DNA of 64,000 nt, from the NCBI GenBank assembly GCA_030180135.1, contig CM058233.1:28553615-28617614 (forward strand). Direction: 5' to 3'. Below are positions 1 to 11,186 of the stretch, piece after piece. The translations under genes were made by a program, and so were the position numbers. The notes under the pieces were generated by a model. That model did not search any database. It worked only from the letters and a program-made list of their open reading frames with translations, and was not told the origin of the DNA. Position 1 is the stretch's first letter; every line of letters begins with the position of its first letter. The DNA is from Orychophragmus violaceus (lineage: Eukaryota > Streptophyta > Magnoliopsida > Brassicales > Brassicaceae).

Positions 1-2
1 AT

Positions 3-3000
3 GTACTTATGGTACAAAAGGGCAAGGGGTTTAAGAAGTCTTCTGCTAAGGATAAGGGAAAGGCCAAGGGTGTCCAAGTCGCGGACAAGGACACGCCAAA
101 GCCCAAGCCCAAGTCCAAGGCTGGGCCTACTGACATGTGCAGGTTCTGCAAAGAACTGGGGCATTGGAGAAGAGATTGTAAGAAATTCCAGGAAGGTCTA
201 AAGGAATTAAAGAAGAAGACTTTCGAGACTTCTTCATCAGGTATTTTTGTTATAGAAGTTAATACAACTACTTCTGATAATACCTCATGGGTCATGGATA
301 CTGGTTGTGGGGCTCATATTTGTACTAATATGCAGGCACTCAGCAACAGTAGAAGGCTGAAGCAAGGACAAGTGGAGCTACGAGTTGGGAATGGAGCGAA
401 AGTTTCAGCACTAGCTGTAGGAACATACTTGTTGTCTTTACCTTCGGGATTGATTTTAGAACTGAATAATTGTTATTTTGTACCTGCTATAAGCAGAAAT
501 ATTATTTCAATTTCTTTGTTGGATTTGGAAGGTTATGATTTTTCAGTTAAGAATAAATTATGTTCCTTCAATCGCAACAATTTGTTCTATGGTTCTGCCC
601 CTCTTACGAATGGGCTTTACATACTCGATCAATCCGCGCCAATTTATAACATTAATACAAAACGGTTTAAACCTAATGAGGAAAACCGAACGTTTCTATG
701 GCATTGTCGTTTAGGGCACATCAGCGAGAAACGCATCAAGAGGCTCCATTCGAATAGACTTCTTGGCTCATTTGACTTTGAGTCATGTGAGAAATGCGAA
801 TCCTGCATGATGGGCAAAATGACACGGGCCCCCTTTAATAAACCTAACGAGAGGGCCAGTGACTTATTGGGCCTGATACACACTGATGTATGTGGCCCAA
901 TGTCCACAAATGCAAGAGGAAACTATCAGTACTTCATTACCTTCACTGATGATTTCAGTAGGTATGGATATGTTTATTTGATGAAACATAAGTCTGAATC
1001 TTTTGAGAAGTTCAGAGAATTCCAAAATGAAGTACAGAACCAACTTGGCAAAAGCATTAAGGCTCTTCGGTCCGACCGAGGAGGAGAATACTTAAGCCAG
1101 GAATTCAGTGATCATCTGAGAGAGTGTGGGATCGTATCCCAACTCACTCCTCCTGGAACACCTCAATGGAATGGTGTGTCTGAGAGGAGAAATCGGACCT
1201 TATTGGATATGGTTCGATCTATGATGAGTCACACAGACCTTCCAATATCCCTTTGGGGATATGCTCTGCTAACAGCAGTGTTCACACTAAACAGAGCGCC
1301 ATCAAAAGCAGTAGCAAAGACACCATATGAATTATGGACTGGAGAAGCTCCAGTGCTGTCTTATCTAAGAATTTGGGGTTGTGAAGCCTATGTTAAGAGA
1401 TTAATCTCAGATAAGCTTACACCAAAATCTGATAAATGCTACTTCATTGGTTATCCACGGGAAACCAAGGCTTATTACTTCTATCTACGTTCCGAGAACA
1501 AGATCTTTGTTGCCCGGGATTGTAACTTTCTTGAGAGAGAGTTTCTCTCTAAGAAAGACAGTGGGAGTAAGGTACTGCTTGAAGAAATTCAAGATGAACA
1601 GGATACTGCTCAACCTAATGAGGAAGAGCAGCAGGAGGATCTACAAGAAATTGTAGAGCCTGAACCTGTAGTACCTGAAGTTCGAAGATCCGGGAGGATC
1701 CGTCACGAACCCGAGAGATATCAGGGATTCCTCGTGACTGACTGTCATGATCTTTTGATCATTGATGGTGATGAACCATCGAACTTCAATCAAGCCATGA
1801 TGGGCCCAGATTCCTCTAAGTGGCGCAAGGCCACTGATTCCGAAATGGACTCCATGTCGGTCAACCAAGTGTTTTCGTTGGTTGACTTACCCGTTGGTGT
1901 AAAAGCCATCGAGTGCAAATGGATCTTCAAGAAGAAGATTGACGTGGATGGAAATGTACAGATTTACAAAGCCAGGTTGGTGGCAAAAGGTTTCAGACAA
2001 GTTCACGGTGTGGACTACGATGAAACCTATTCACCAGTGGCTATGATGAAATCTATTCGGATTCTACTAGCAACTGCAGCTTTTCATGATTATGAAATTT
2101 GGCAGATGGACGTGAAAACCGCCTTCCTGAATGGCATTCTGGAAGAGGATGTGTATATGACACAACCTGACGGTTACATAGATCCGAAGAATGCTGGGAA
2201 AGTATGCAAGCTTCATAAATCCATTTATGGATTGAAGCAAGCATCGAGGAGCTGGAATCTTCGTTTTGATGAAGCGATCAAGCAATTTGACTTCATCAGA
2301 AACGAAGAAGAACAATGCGTGTATAAGAAATCTAGTGGGAGCAAGATTGTATTTCTTATTCTGTATGTCGATGACATACTGCTTCTCGGAAACGACATTC
2401 CAATGCTGAAGTCTGTAAAGGACTGGCTTGGAAGTTGTTTTTCCATGAAAGACATGGGTGAAGCCGCATACGTTCTTGGAATTAGGATCTATCGGGATAG
2501 ACCTAAGAGGCTGATAGGCTTGTGTCAAGATTCATACATTGACAAAGTCCTACAAAGATTCAGCATGAAAGATTCCAAGAAAGGCTTCACGCCAATGGTA
2601 CATGGCACAACGCTAAGCAAGAAGCAGAGCCCTACGTCGGCTGCTGAGCTTGAGCGCATGAAGAATATTCCTTATGCATCTGCAATAGGATCTGTCATGT
2701 ATGCCATGATCTGTACTCGTCCTGATGTTGCTTATGCATTGAGCATGACGAGTAGATACCAGTCAAATCCAGGTGAAAACCATTGGATTGCCGTAAAGAA
2801 TATCTTGAAGTATCTAAGACATACTAAGGATAAGTTCTTAGTGTACGGTGGAAGTGATGTGCTTAAAGTCAGTGGATTCACGGACGCAAGTTTCCAGACA
2901 GACACAGATGATTTCCGGTCACAGTCCGGTTATGTCTTTTGTCTGAATGGCGGTGCAGTAAGTTGGAGAAGCTCCAAGCAGGACACCGTTGCTGATTCCA

Positions 3001-3347
3001 CTACAGAAGCTGAATATATCGCCGCCTCGGAAGCAGCGAAGGAAGCTGTTTGGATACGAAAGTTCATTATGGAACTAGGTGTGATACCAGATGCGGGTGA
3101 GCCTCTGGCACTGTTTTGTGATAACAATGGTGCTATAGCTCAGGCAAAGGAACCAAGATCACACCAGAAATCCAAGCATGTTCAAAGAAGATATCACTTG
3201 ATACGTGACATCATTAATAGAAAGGAAGTCAAGATCAGCCGAGTTCCGACAGATGATAATGTCGCTGATCCGTTGACAAAGCCACTCCCAAGGCCTAAGC
3301 TCGAGTTCCTAACTGAAGCTGTAGGCATTAGAAACATTGAAATGTAA
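3..3347 (+). CDS. copia gag (C-terminal part)-protease-integrase-RT-RNase H polyprotein, 5' partial
   Basis: The frame is open from the first base; the Met at 9 is internal to gag, because gag of element F has the same VLMVQKGK context. Visible in order: a CCHC zinc knuckle (CRFCKELGHWRRDC, about 138-179); protease with an intact DTG active site (297-305); integrase HHCC region from about 699 (HCRLGH, then CEKCESC); integrase catalytic core with the first D in HTDVCGP (about 882), the second in SDRGGEY (about 1071) and the E in WNGVSERR (about 1170); reverse transcriptase with YVDD at 2364-2375; and RNase H with FTDAS (about 2878), TEAEY (about 3005) and CDNNGA (about 3118). The stop is TAA at 3345-3347. 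No internal stop or frameshift was found over about 1,114 codons, so it is potentially functional. Exact copia lineage not assigned. Confidence 0.95.
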   Translation, partial: VLMVQKGKGFKKSSAKDKGKAKGVQVADKDTPKPKPKSKAGPTDMCRFCKELGHWRRDCKKFQEGLKELKKKTFETSSSGIFVIEVNTTTSDNTSWVMDTGCGAHICTNMQALSNSRRLKQGQVELRVGNGAKVSALAVGTYLLSLPSGLILELNNCYFVPAISRNIISISLLDLEGYDFSVKNKLCSFNRNNLFYGSAPLTNGLYILDQSAPIYNINTKRFKPNEENRTFLWHCRLGHISEKRIKRLHSNRLLGSFDFESCEKCESCMMGKMTRAPFNKPNERASDLLGLIHTDVCGPMSTNARGNYQYFITFTDDFSRYGYVYLMKHKSESFEKFREFQNEVQNQLGKSIKALRSDRGGEYLSQEFSDHLRECGIVSQLTPPGTPQWNGVSERRNRTLLDMVRSMMSHTDLPISLWGYALLTAVFTLNRAPSKAVAKTPYELWTGEAPVLSYLRIWGCEAYVKRLISDKLTPKSDKCYFIGYPRETKAYYFYLRSENKIFVARDCNFLEREFLSKKDSGSKVLLEEIQDEQDTAQPNEEEQQEDLQEIVEPEPVVPEVRRSGRIRHEPERYQGFLVTDCHDLLIIDGDEPSNFNQAMMGPDSSKWRKATDSEMDSMSVNQVFSLVDLPVGVKAIECKWIFKKKIDVDGNVQIYKARLVAKGFRQVHGVDYDETYSPVAMMKSIRILLATAAFHDYEIWQMDVKTAFLNGILEEDVYMTQPDGYIDPKNAGKVCKLHKSIYGLKQASRSWNLRFDEAIKQFDFIRNEEEQCVYKKSSGSKIVFLILYVDDILLLGNDIPMLKSVKDWLGSCFSMKDMGEAAYVLGIRIYRDRPKRLIGLCQDSYIDKVLQRFSMKDSKKGFTPMVHGTTLSKKQSPTSAAELERMKNIPYASAIGSVMYAMICTRPDVAYALSMTSRYQSNPGENHWIAVKNILKYLRHTKDKFLVYGGSDVLKVSGFTDASFQTDTDDFRSQSGYVFCLNGGAVSWRSSKQDTVADSTTEAEYIAASEAAKEAVWIRKFIMELGVIPDAGEPLALFCDNNGAIAQAKEPRSHQKSKHVQRRYHLIRDIINRKEVKISRVPTDDNVADPLTKPLPRPKLEFLTEAVGIRNIEM

Positions 3348-4201
3348 TCTAAATTTGAGTGGGAGTTTTGTGAGCTTTATTTTAGTTATTTGATATGTTC
3401 TTGTAAAACATTATTTTATGTTTTAATGAAATTATTATTTCAAGATTATTTTAACTGTGATGAAATAATCGTTCCAAAATGATATGAATCATTTTATAGG
3501 TCATCGAAGTAAATGACTTGATCTTGAGTCATCAAAGTCATTTAGCTTGATCATGAGATCCTATAGTTGATAGATGTTTTATATCAACCCGTCCCCAGTC
3601 GAAGGTTGTTGAAATTGGAACATCAACAACCGTGTGAGACTGGATTGGTACGTGACTTATGACAAAGTCTCAGTGTGTCATAGATGCGCGGCATCAAAGT
3701 CAGTACATAGGTGTATGTTGGGAACATACGACCGGACAAGACCCGCTTATAAGAACTCTTCAGGATATTTATATCTGTGTCATAAGAGATTCTTACTACG
3801 ACTATAGAGTATAGTCCTTAGACCTGAGTTCACATGCATGTGACTGCACATGGACTGATGTATTTTGATCATTGTCTAACGCTATCGTTCTGTGATAGCT
3901 ATAAGGACCTTGTTTGGGTACATCATGAAATGAATAGTTTACAGTGATGGAACAAGATGGGATTTGTCCCTCCAATATAAATGGAGTGAATATCTCTAGG
4001 CCAATCGGAGATTTGAATACTGGAAAACGCATGGCCATGCTCAAACGGACTTTCCCGAGTCGTTTGGATTGTCAGTATCAAATCAGAGTCCGATGAACAA
4101 GATTAGGCTTTATAAGGATGACACCAATCTTGCCTTATGACTAATCGAGATATTGTGACAAAAGGATTATGAATACAGAGATTCCAGTACAAGTGGGAGA
4201 T
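3348..4201 (+). other. copia 3' noncoding region with conserved hairpin and two polypurine tracts
   Basis: This 854-bp region lies between the pol stop and the 3' LTR and has no coding capacity. A first purine-rich tract (GAGTGGGAG, about 3358) follows the stop codon directly, and a second (AAGTGGGAGA) abuts the LTR. A block around 3797-3830 containing GACTATAGAGTATAGTC can fold into a 7-bp stem with a GAG loop. The same block recurs in elements C, F and G, so it is conserved across subfamilies. Confidence 0.75.
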
Positions 4202-4834
4202 TGTTGGAATTGTGTCCAGTAATCTCGGTACTGTCTCTAGAAAGTAAGAGTATGTCAAAGATCAGACATAAGTCATATAATGCTGGGGATCATGATGGCT
4301 TGCTAGAGTCCGCTCATGATCTATAAGTCTTGGACTTATTGCCTTTATTATATGATCCCATATGGGTCACACGCCTAAGCTAACAGGAAAATGTGTTGGA
4401 ACGGCTTAGCAGAAGTACGACAAAAGTGCCAGGCATTTGTCGTACTAAGAGAGAAAGATTAATGGGTCTGATTAAATGGGATTTAATCAGATTGGGCCCA
4501 AAAGCCCATTAGGGAAAAGAGAAGGCTTTTAATGACTAAAAGCCAAGTCTTTTCTCCCCAACCCGAACCCTAGCCGCGTCTCTCTCTCTCCCTCTGCGCC
4601 TCTCTTCCTCGTGGTCTAGCAGCCATTCCTGTGATCGCGTGTGTGAACCTCTGGAGGATTCATCCCTCGGTGCATCTATCTGATCTCTGACCTGTTCTAT
4701 TCCTTCCGCTGCAACAAACAGGTAAAAGGTGAGATCATGTTATGATTCTAATCAAGAGAACCTAGATCTGTATGTTTAGGATGATCTGAATCTGTGAATT
4801 AAATCAGGATCAACCAAACTAATCCCTACAATCA
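4202..4834 (+). repeat. 3' LTR of copia element 1
   Basis: It begins TGTTGG directly after the polypurine tract and ends CA at 4834. The end was set by analogy with the LTRs of C, which end in ATCA followed by the primer site. A CAG/GTAAAA splice-donor-like site near 4721 corresponds to similar sites in the LTRs of C and F. Its partner LTR is outside the window, so the target duplication could not be checked. Confidence 0.82.
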
Positions 4835-5327
4835 GCACAACCCTGCCAGATGAAACGTTAAAAACAAGATTGGAGGGTGGCTGCAGCATAAATGTCCCGC
4901 TGAAACAGAGGATTTTGTATCTAAAGGTGGTTACGTGTGCCACAATTGACTCAATTGACAATTCAAAATGGTATTTTCAAACTTGCAAAGTTTGTAAACT
5001 GAAAGTGCTTCAGTATGAATCAGATTTAGAAGATGATGAAGAGTCCAAACCCTTATATAATTGTAAAACATGTGGTGATGTGACAAATGTCTTTGCAAGG
5101 TAATTTGTTTATAAGTATACTGTGGTATTTAACTTATATATCAAAAACATGTTGGTTTATATATTGTTTATGTATGCTCTAGATATTATTTGATCTTCCG
5201 CGTATCTGAGTTTTCCGAGGGTGAAACAAAATTTCTCACATTTGATGAAGTAACTTCGATTAAGATAGAACTACTCCCCTTTCGATTATTCACCTCGCAC
5301 AATGTTATTCTTATTATGAGTCTATAA
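4835..5327 (+). pseudogene. RPA1-like (replication protein A large subunit) C-terminal OB-fold fragment
   Basis: The open segment 4835-5099 encodes LPDETLK, then ILYLKVVTCATID, WYFQTCKVCKLKV and YNCKTCGDV. This resembles the zinc-ribbon OB fold (DBD-C) of RPA70-type proteins, with two CXXC pairs (CKVC and CKTC). A GT donor at 5100 and an AG acceptor at 5181-5182 give an intron of about 83 bp. The next exon (5183-5327) continues with LIFRVSEFSEGE and LTFDE and ends at TAA. The N-terminal domains are missing, probably because copia 1 inserted upstream. RPA1-like genes are amplified in Brassicaceae and also occur in plant Helitrons, so this may be a Helitron-borne or a host-derived fragment; no Helitron termini were identified. 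Confidence 0.62.
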
Positions 5328-6248
5328 TTCATCTTTGTTAGGATTGTTTGAAGACTTCAAAAATATACTTGGTGAGAATCAATTTATATCAAAATATATA
5401 TTGTTCACTTATATAAATTCATAAGTTTATGAAATTATTTGACTTTCTTAATCAGAATTGGAACGACCACCTTTTCATATGAAATGAAAAGTGGTCCCGA
5501 TTCTGATAAATAAAATCAAATAAGTTCATATACTTTTGATCTTATTAAAAGGTCAAATGTATATATGAGAAATACTGTGTTGGTTTTATGTAATGCTGAT
5601 GGTTATCATTTTCCTAATATTGACAAGGCTTATTGTAACTCTGAACTTGGTTGGTTTATCGACAATAGAATCATCTTTTTAAACTTTGATAAGGCTTAAT
5701 ATGAAAAGGTTTACCTATTATGATAAAGAAGATCATATAAGTTCATAAACTTATGAACTTATCTAATTTCAAATCTAAATATAAAAAAATTAGTTGGGTT
5801 TATCGAGTATAGGAAGTTTTGAATCGTCATTATTGACATGGCTTAGTGTGATTCGAACCAAATTTATCTGGGTAAGAGAAAAAAACATCATTAGCGTTGT
5901 AGTCCAAATAGTTTTTCTAAAATAAAAGTTGTGACTTCTAATTTTTACACCTTTTTCTATTATCAATTCAAGGGTTTTCTTTTAGTGCTCCACACATTTT
6001 ACTCACCAATTTGGGAAACTATTTAATTTTAAAACCCTAGACGCTTCATTTTCTTACCGCTTACTGAGAGAGAAAAAACTTCTTTTCACAATAATTTCTG
6101 AAAAAAATTATCCGATTCTCAACTACGGCTCCACACACTTTCAGAAATATATCTCGAATCAACAACTTCATTCCTTTCCTTTGGGACCTAAAAGTTTTTC
6201 TTTTGCGTGTTTGGATTTGTGTTACATCCATTGAACCAAAAATCAAAA
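5328..6248. other. AT-rich spacer with several inverted repeats
   Basis: No coding sequence was recognised. Two inverted repeats stand out. One, about 5455-5507, has arms of roughly 25 nt meeting at TTTCATATGAAATG. The other, about 5735-5762, is a near-perfect 26-bp palindrome built on ATAAGTTCATAAACTTATGA. The stretch 5940-6248 resembles the 5' untranslated region of the following RPA-like fragment (pyrimidine-rich, with AAAACCCTAGA). Confidence 0.5.
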
Positions 6249-6641
6249 ATGCTTTTGGTCGATGAGGAGGTAATCTTTCTTTTACTTTATAATCTGTTTT
6301 ATTTATTGTGCTATTGCATGTTTTATTAATGTATTTGTTTATTGATTTAGGGTATGAAAATAGAGGCAACTGTTCCTGCCTCTTTTATTGAGAAATTTCG
6401 TTTCTCTACATGGTACGAGGGTCGTTGGTTTAAACTTGTGAATGCTCGAGTGGTACAAGCATCGGAATATGTGTCGTTGACCCCTCACGATTTCAAGCTC
6501 ATATTGGGGTTAAATACATCTTTCCGCCTCACTTATTATAATATTCCGGAAGGTCATTTTTTGCAATTTGAATCGATTCCGGATATATTAGATGGGAGAG
6601 TCACTACAAAAATTATGTACACTGATAGCATATTACAATAG
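6249..6641 (+). pseudogene. RPA1-like / DUF223-type N-terminal OB-fold fragment
   Basis: The first exon starts at ATG 6249 (MLLVDEE) and is followed by a GT donor near 6270 and an AG acceptor near 6350. The second exon reads on through GMKIEATVPASFIEKF, EGRWFKLVNARV and YYNIPEGHFLQFE to TAG at 6641. This start and the EGRW core resemble the N-terminal OB fold (DUF223/RPA70 DBD-A-like) found in Brassicaceae RPA1-like genes and Helitron-encoded RPA proteins. The product would be about 103 residues, far shorter than a full RPA70. This N-terminal-type fragment lies downstream of the C-terminal-type fragment on the same strand, so the two cannot be one intact gene. They are either two copies or a scrambled capture. 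Confidence 0.55.
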
Positions 6642-7015
6642 CATGATTTACCCAACTGCTATTAAAGATGAATTTGTAATGTTGGTTATTAAATAATAGC
6701 ATTCAATAAACGCTAAGATAGAATAATACAAAGCGGGAAACTAAAATCACTTCTTCTGCCAATATTAATCGAAAAAATTCACTTAAGCGCCATGATTTAT
6801 CATTTGCCCCCTTTTCCCATGACTTATCCAAAAATTTACCCTAAATGGCTGAATCAATTCATTTCTCTTATCTCTCCTTCTCTAGGATATTTTTTCATCT
6901 TCTCCATTTTTTCTTCAATCGATCTCTCTGCTCTCTTTATCCTCCATCTCCAGTGCTTTCATACTCTCTTCCTCTTACGTTTCTACCACCGCTTCTACAT
7001 CCAGTCTTCGATAGA
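6642..7015. other. non-coding flank of gypsy element B
   Basis: AT- and pyrimidine-rich sequence with no recognised gene. Its last five bases (ATAGA, 7011-7015) are the left target-site copy for element B; the right copy at 33151-33155 reads ATATA. Confidence 0.5.
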
Positions 7016-8184
7016 TGATATATCATGGTTCTTAGGGTTTTTAACCATGATATAAGTCTTTGTTATTGAGTCTTTTAGTGTGTTTTGGAGTCCTTTTATG
7101 TGTTTACAGGTTTAGGTACGCTTGGAGCATATTTGGACATTATGGCGCATTTTAAAGCTATTTGGAGAGTTCGTGCGAGAAGAAGAAGTCAGAGACGATT
7201 TTGGATGCTTGTGTCGATCGACACATCTATGGCATCGATCGACACATAGGCGGATCAAATAATTCTCGCCAGATTAATGAAGGCTTTGGATATTTGCAGC
7301 TTGGTCCAGAAGTTTCGCATAATTACAAAGAAGCCCAAAACGTGTTTAGACTATTATATTAAGGGTTTTAAGCCATTGTTTAGGCTAAGTTTTATTCTAT
7401 TAGAGATTGGGAGATTTTGGGGCTGGTCTTGTACTCGAGAGAGAATAGATTTCGAACCCATGTTTCTTTACTTCTTTTATGATATTTGGTTTTCTATTCA
7501 TAATGTCTTTTGTTTCATCTGCCATATCTGAGTAGTTTACCTGTTAGGTTTAGGGATTCTCATTAGGGATTTCAAGGAATTATTGGTTGATCAATCTGTA
7601 GAGATTCATACTTTCTAGTTCTTCATCCAGGGTTGTTCTTAATGCTTAATCTGAATTAGCTACCCAGATTAATAAAGATAGGTTGATTTCTGCAACGACA
7701 GTTGGTTAATTAACTAGAAAGAACCTAAATGAACAATTTGACTATCTGCAAAGAAATTTAGTTTAGAAAAATTGTGAATGAAAGAACGTGAGATTTAATG
7801 CATGTTTAGAACTCTAGAATTCACAACGAAAGTTGGCTTGCTAGGTTGTTAAACATAGTTAATATTCGCAACGAAAGTTGGTCTGTTATATTTCTGTGAT
7901 TCTAGTTCTAGAACCATTCTTAATTTGATCCCGATTGATTGATTGTCTGTATTGCTGATTTCCTGAGAACTCCTTGACCTAACGCTTCACTTGATTGATT
8001 ACAAACTGTTTGATTTACTTTTCTGCATTATTTACTGCTTATTCTCTGTTGCTGCTTAGCTTAATTCGAACCTCTATAGTCTATCGTAATATTCTTGAGT
8101 CTCAGTGGATTCGACCCCTATATACTACTAGTCACGTCTGTGCACTTGCAGTATAACTCTAGGGATTAAACTCTAAGCATATCA
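7016..8184 (+). repeat. 5' LTR of gypsy B
   Basis: 1169 bp. It starts TGATATATCATGG, with an early inverted copy ACCATGATATA, and ends in ATCA before the primer site. It contains one TCGATCGA motif pair at about 7213-7250, with centres 21 bp apart. The 3' copy at 31985-33150 aligns along its length with scattered substitutions. Confidence 0.88.
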
Positions 8185-8190
8185 AGTTTT

Positions 8191-8208
8191 TGGCGGCATT
8201 GTCGGGGA
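8191..8208 (+). other. degenerate tRNA-Asp primer binding site of gypsy B
   Basis: The 18 nt after ATCAAGTTTT differ at three positions from TGGCGCCGTTGCCGGGGA, the complement of the 3' end of plant tRNA-Asp(GTC), which elements D and E carry intact. The leader that follows (8209-8429) holds four TCGATCGA motif cores between about 8330 and 8410, with successive centre spacings of 21, 26 and 21 bp. Confidence 0.75.
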
Positions 8209-8429
8209 CTCTTTTGAGTTTTCGATAGATTTGATTTTAGAATTTAGACTAGGCTTTTCGTTTTTGTTTTACTAACTTCATTTTCTGTTTTTCTTGCATT
8301 TCAGGTTCGACGAAGAATCGCCATGCGTCAATCGACACCTACTTGGAATCGATCGACACAGCTCACGTTCACCATCGATCGACGCACTGCTAGCATCGAT
8401 CGACACACTTGCGTGAACGAGACAGTTTA

Positions 8430-11186
8430 TCCCTGATTGCACACTAAGTAGTAATACGGACAAGGATTCGTGAATCTTGGACTTAAGGAGCCTGCAAAGC
8501 TAGAGAGAGAGAATAGGAAAGCTCGGAAACAAGTCAAGATGGCAAATCCCAATGTTGTGATACTGATTCGGGATGAGCATGGTGTTCTGAGGGATAGAGA
8601 GAACCGTGTCTGCAATAAGCGTGGTCAGAGACTTGATGACGAAGGTAATGTCATTCCTGAAGCTGAGAGGCAGATTGTTCAGCCTGATGCAGAATCTCAA
8701 GGTGGAGGAGCAGGTGGACAAGAAAATCCATGAGTTGAAGTGCCACCTAGAGCACCAGAGCCTCCATCTATGAGGACACTAGCGGATTACAACAGGCCTG
8801 ATGAGTTCTATGTTAACAGGTCTGTGATTGCGTTTGCACGGAATGACTTTGAGCTGAAAACTTCTTACTACACGCTTGTGGGACAGCACCTTTTTCATGG
8901 ATTCCCACATGAGCATCTTATGAATCACATAGAGACGTTTGAGTCTTTGGTTACTGGAATGAAGCACAATGGAGTGAGCTATGACTTCTTGCACTGCAAG
9001 CTTTTTCCTCACTCTCTTGGAGGAGAAGCTGCAAATTGATTGAAGCAGATTCCACCTGGGACTCTGACTACTTGGGATGTAGTGAAGAGGAAGTTTATGG
9101 GGAACTTTTATGATGATGCTAGATCTGATCAGCTCAGAGAAGATCTTCTGATGTTCAAGCAAGGACCTACATAGCCTCTTAAGGGTGCATGGGTGAGATT
9201 TAAGATGTACCAGAGAGATTGCCCTCATCGTGGTTTCTCTGAAGTTCAACTGCTGGCATTTTATTTAGAGGAGTTGTTTTGTGGTATCAGATGGCTTTAG
9301 ATGCTGCTAACGATGGGAACTTCAACACTAAATCTCCAGAGCAAGCTAAGGAGCTGATTGAGAACTTGGTATCTAGTAATAGCACTAAGAATGCTGATTT
9401 GGAGAGGAAGAAATCTGGTGGAAAGGTTGACAACTCACAAATGACAGAGTTGAAGAACAAGATTGATTCTGTTCATAGCATCTTACTTGGAAAGAAGCAA
9501 GTCCAATTTGCTGTAGATGCTGATGAGTCTGAGGATGTTAATTACATAGCTGGAAGTGGTTATCAGGGTCAGAGATATGGGAATCAGCAGGGACAGACTT
9601 CTTGTTACGCACAAAAGTCTGCATTTTAGAGACCTTTTCAGCAGAACAACTCATTCTCCAGAGATTATGGTTCTTCTTCATATCAAACTCCTCCTCCACA
9701 AAATGAGCAGCCTGGTAAGATGATGGGTCTTTTGGAACAGCTCTTAGAAGGTCAGCAGAAGAGTACAATGGAATTTAATGGAAAGATAGATGCTCTGTAC
9801 CTAGATTTGAATGGGAAGATTGAGTCTCTGGGCACTCATGTGAAGAAGCTAGATGTTCAAGTTCAACAGACTGCTGGGGCAGCGCAAAGGCAAAATGGAT
9901 CTGGAAGAATTGATCAGAAGCAGTACGTCAATGTTGTTATTGTAGGACATGAAGCTGATCTGATGGATGAGGAAGAAAGCATCATAGCTGATTTCCTCGA
10001 TGAATTATCTCTGTCTGCGCCGAGCATCGATCGACACACCTTTGATGTCGATCGACACACACCCGATACGAATGATGAAAGTGCTCTTAATCGCCATGCG
10101 TCGATCGACACTCCTGATGAATTGATCGACACTGATTGCAGACGAGACCAGAAACCTGCAACAGTCCCTGGACGAGTGTATAATCCTCTTGTACCCTATT
10201 CTAAGGCTCCTAAGAGGTCCAAACAGGAGATAGATGAAGCTAATTGCATGACAGTGATGAATAAGAAGATGACTCATGTCTCATTAGCTGATGCTCTAAA
10301 GAAACACCCTTCTCTGCAGAGATATGCAAAGAAGATGATCTCTACTGATGGAGATTTGAAAGAAGAGGTATTGGTGCTATCTAATCAGGTCAGTGCAGTG
10401 CTACAGAACTAGATTCCAGAGAAGCTTCCAGACCCAAGAGTCTTTGTGCTAGACTGTTCCATCTTTAAGGACAGCTTTAAGCGTTCTTTGTGTGATTTAG
10501 GATCTGGTGTGAATCTCATGCCATACTCTGTGGCTATGAGATTGGGACTGATAGATTTCCAGCCTACTAGGATCTCTCTTATCCTAGCTGATCAATCGAA
10601 GAGGATTCTAGAAGGAGTCCTTGAGGATATTCCTATCAGAGTTGGAAACTACTTGGTTCCAACGGACTTTGTGGTGCTGAAGTATAATATTGAGCCAGAT
10701 GATCCTATTCTGCTTGGTAGATCCTTCTTAGCCGCTGCTGGAGCAGTGATTGATGTGAGACGTGGTATGATAGATCTCCACCTGGGAGATAAGTCTTTGC
10801 AGTTCAAGATCGACACGATGCAGAGATCCACCACTGATGGAGAGAGCTTCAGTATTTGAGTGGAGCATGAGGGTCATATTGGAGAAGAGAAGATGGCGGT
10901 TCATCCTGAACCTGCTCTAACATTTTCAGAGCCTGCAACTGCTCATAAACAGAAAGCTCCAAACATCTCACCTCCACCAAAGAAAATGTATGATTCCTCT
11001 AGCCTTAAACCTCCTAACCACATTTCTATGAATGCAGGAAAACGCAGTATCCCACCCACGCTTCGCTCCCACCCTGGTTCCGTTCGCTCATTCCTTGGGA
11101 AGTCTCATGATCCTACTGCTTATACACCACCTTGGATAAGGAGACATTCACAGAGGCACTCCAAGCCTCTGTTGAATCTACCATGA
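8430..11186 (+). pseudogene. gypsy B gag-protease, multiply disrupted
   Basis: Homology to the gag-protease of D is continuous, but the ATG is lost. In-frame stops occur at about 8731, 9037, 9172, 9627, 10410 and 10857, with a frameshift near 9260. Recognisable blocks: the N-terminal region (LADYNRPDEF, about 8780), the gag core (KLFPHSLGGE about 9000, then FYDDARSD and CPHRGFSEVQL to about 9250), a coiled linker, and the retropepsin region with CDLGSGVNLMPYS (about 10492-10530) and LGRSFLAAAGAVIDV (about 10710-10755). The D-L-G triad replaces the usual D-[ST]-G, as in Athila proteins. In the gag-protease linker, 10020-10135, TCGATCGA motif pairs are read through as SIDRHT-like peptides. A proline-rich C-terminal tail ends at 11186. 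Not functional. Confidence 0.85.

Larger units (their letters stand above)
1..4834 (+). mobile_element. Ty1/copia LTR retrotransposon 1, 3' part (5' end outside window)
   Basis: The element consists of an open gag-pol frame running in from the window edge, about 850 bp of 3' noncoding DNA, a polypurine tract (CAAGTGGGAGA, ending near 4200) and a 3' LTR beginning TGTTGG and ending in CA. The domain order protease, integrase, reverse transcriptase, RNase H defines Ty1/copia. The element ends inside the coding sequence of an RPA1-like fragment, so it probably inserted in that gene. The 5' LTR, primer site and most of gag lie upstream. Unlike C, F and G it shows no TCGATCGA motif pairs and its pol is uninterrupted, so it could be the autonomous relative that mobilises the decayed copies in this window. 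Confidence 0.93.
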
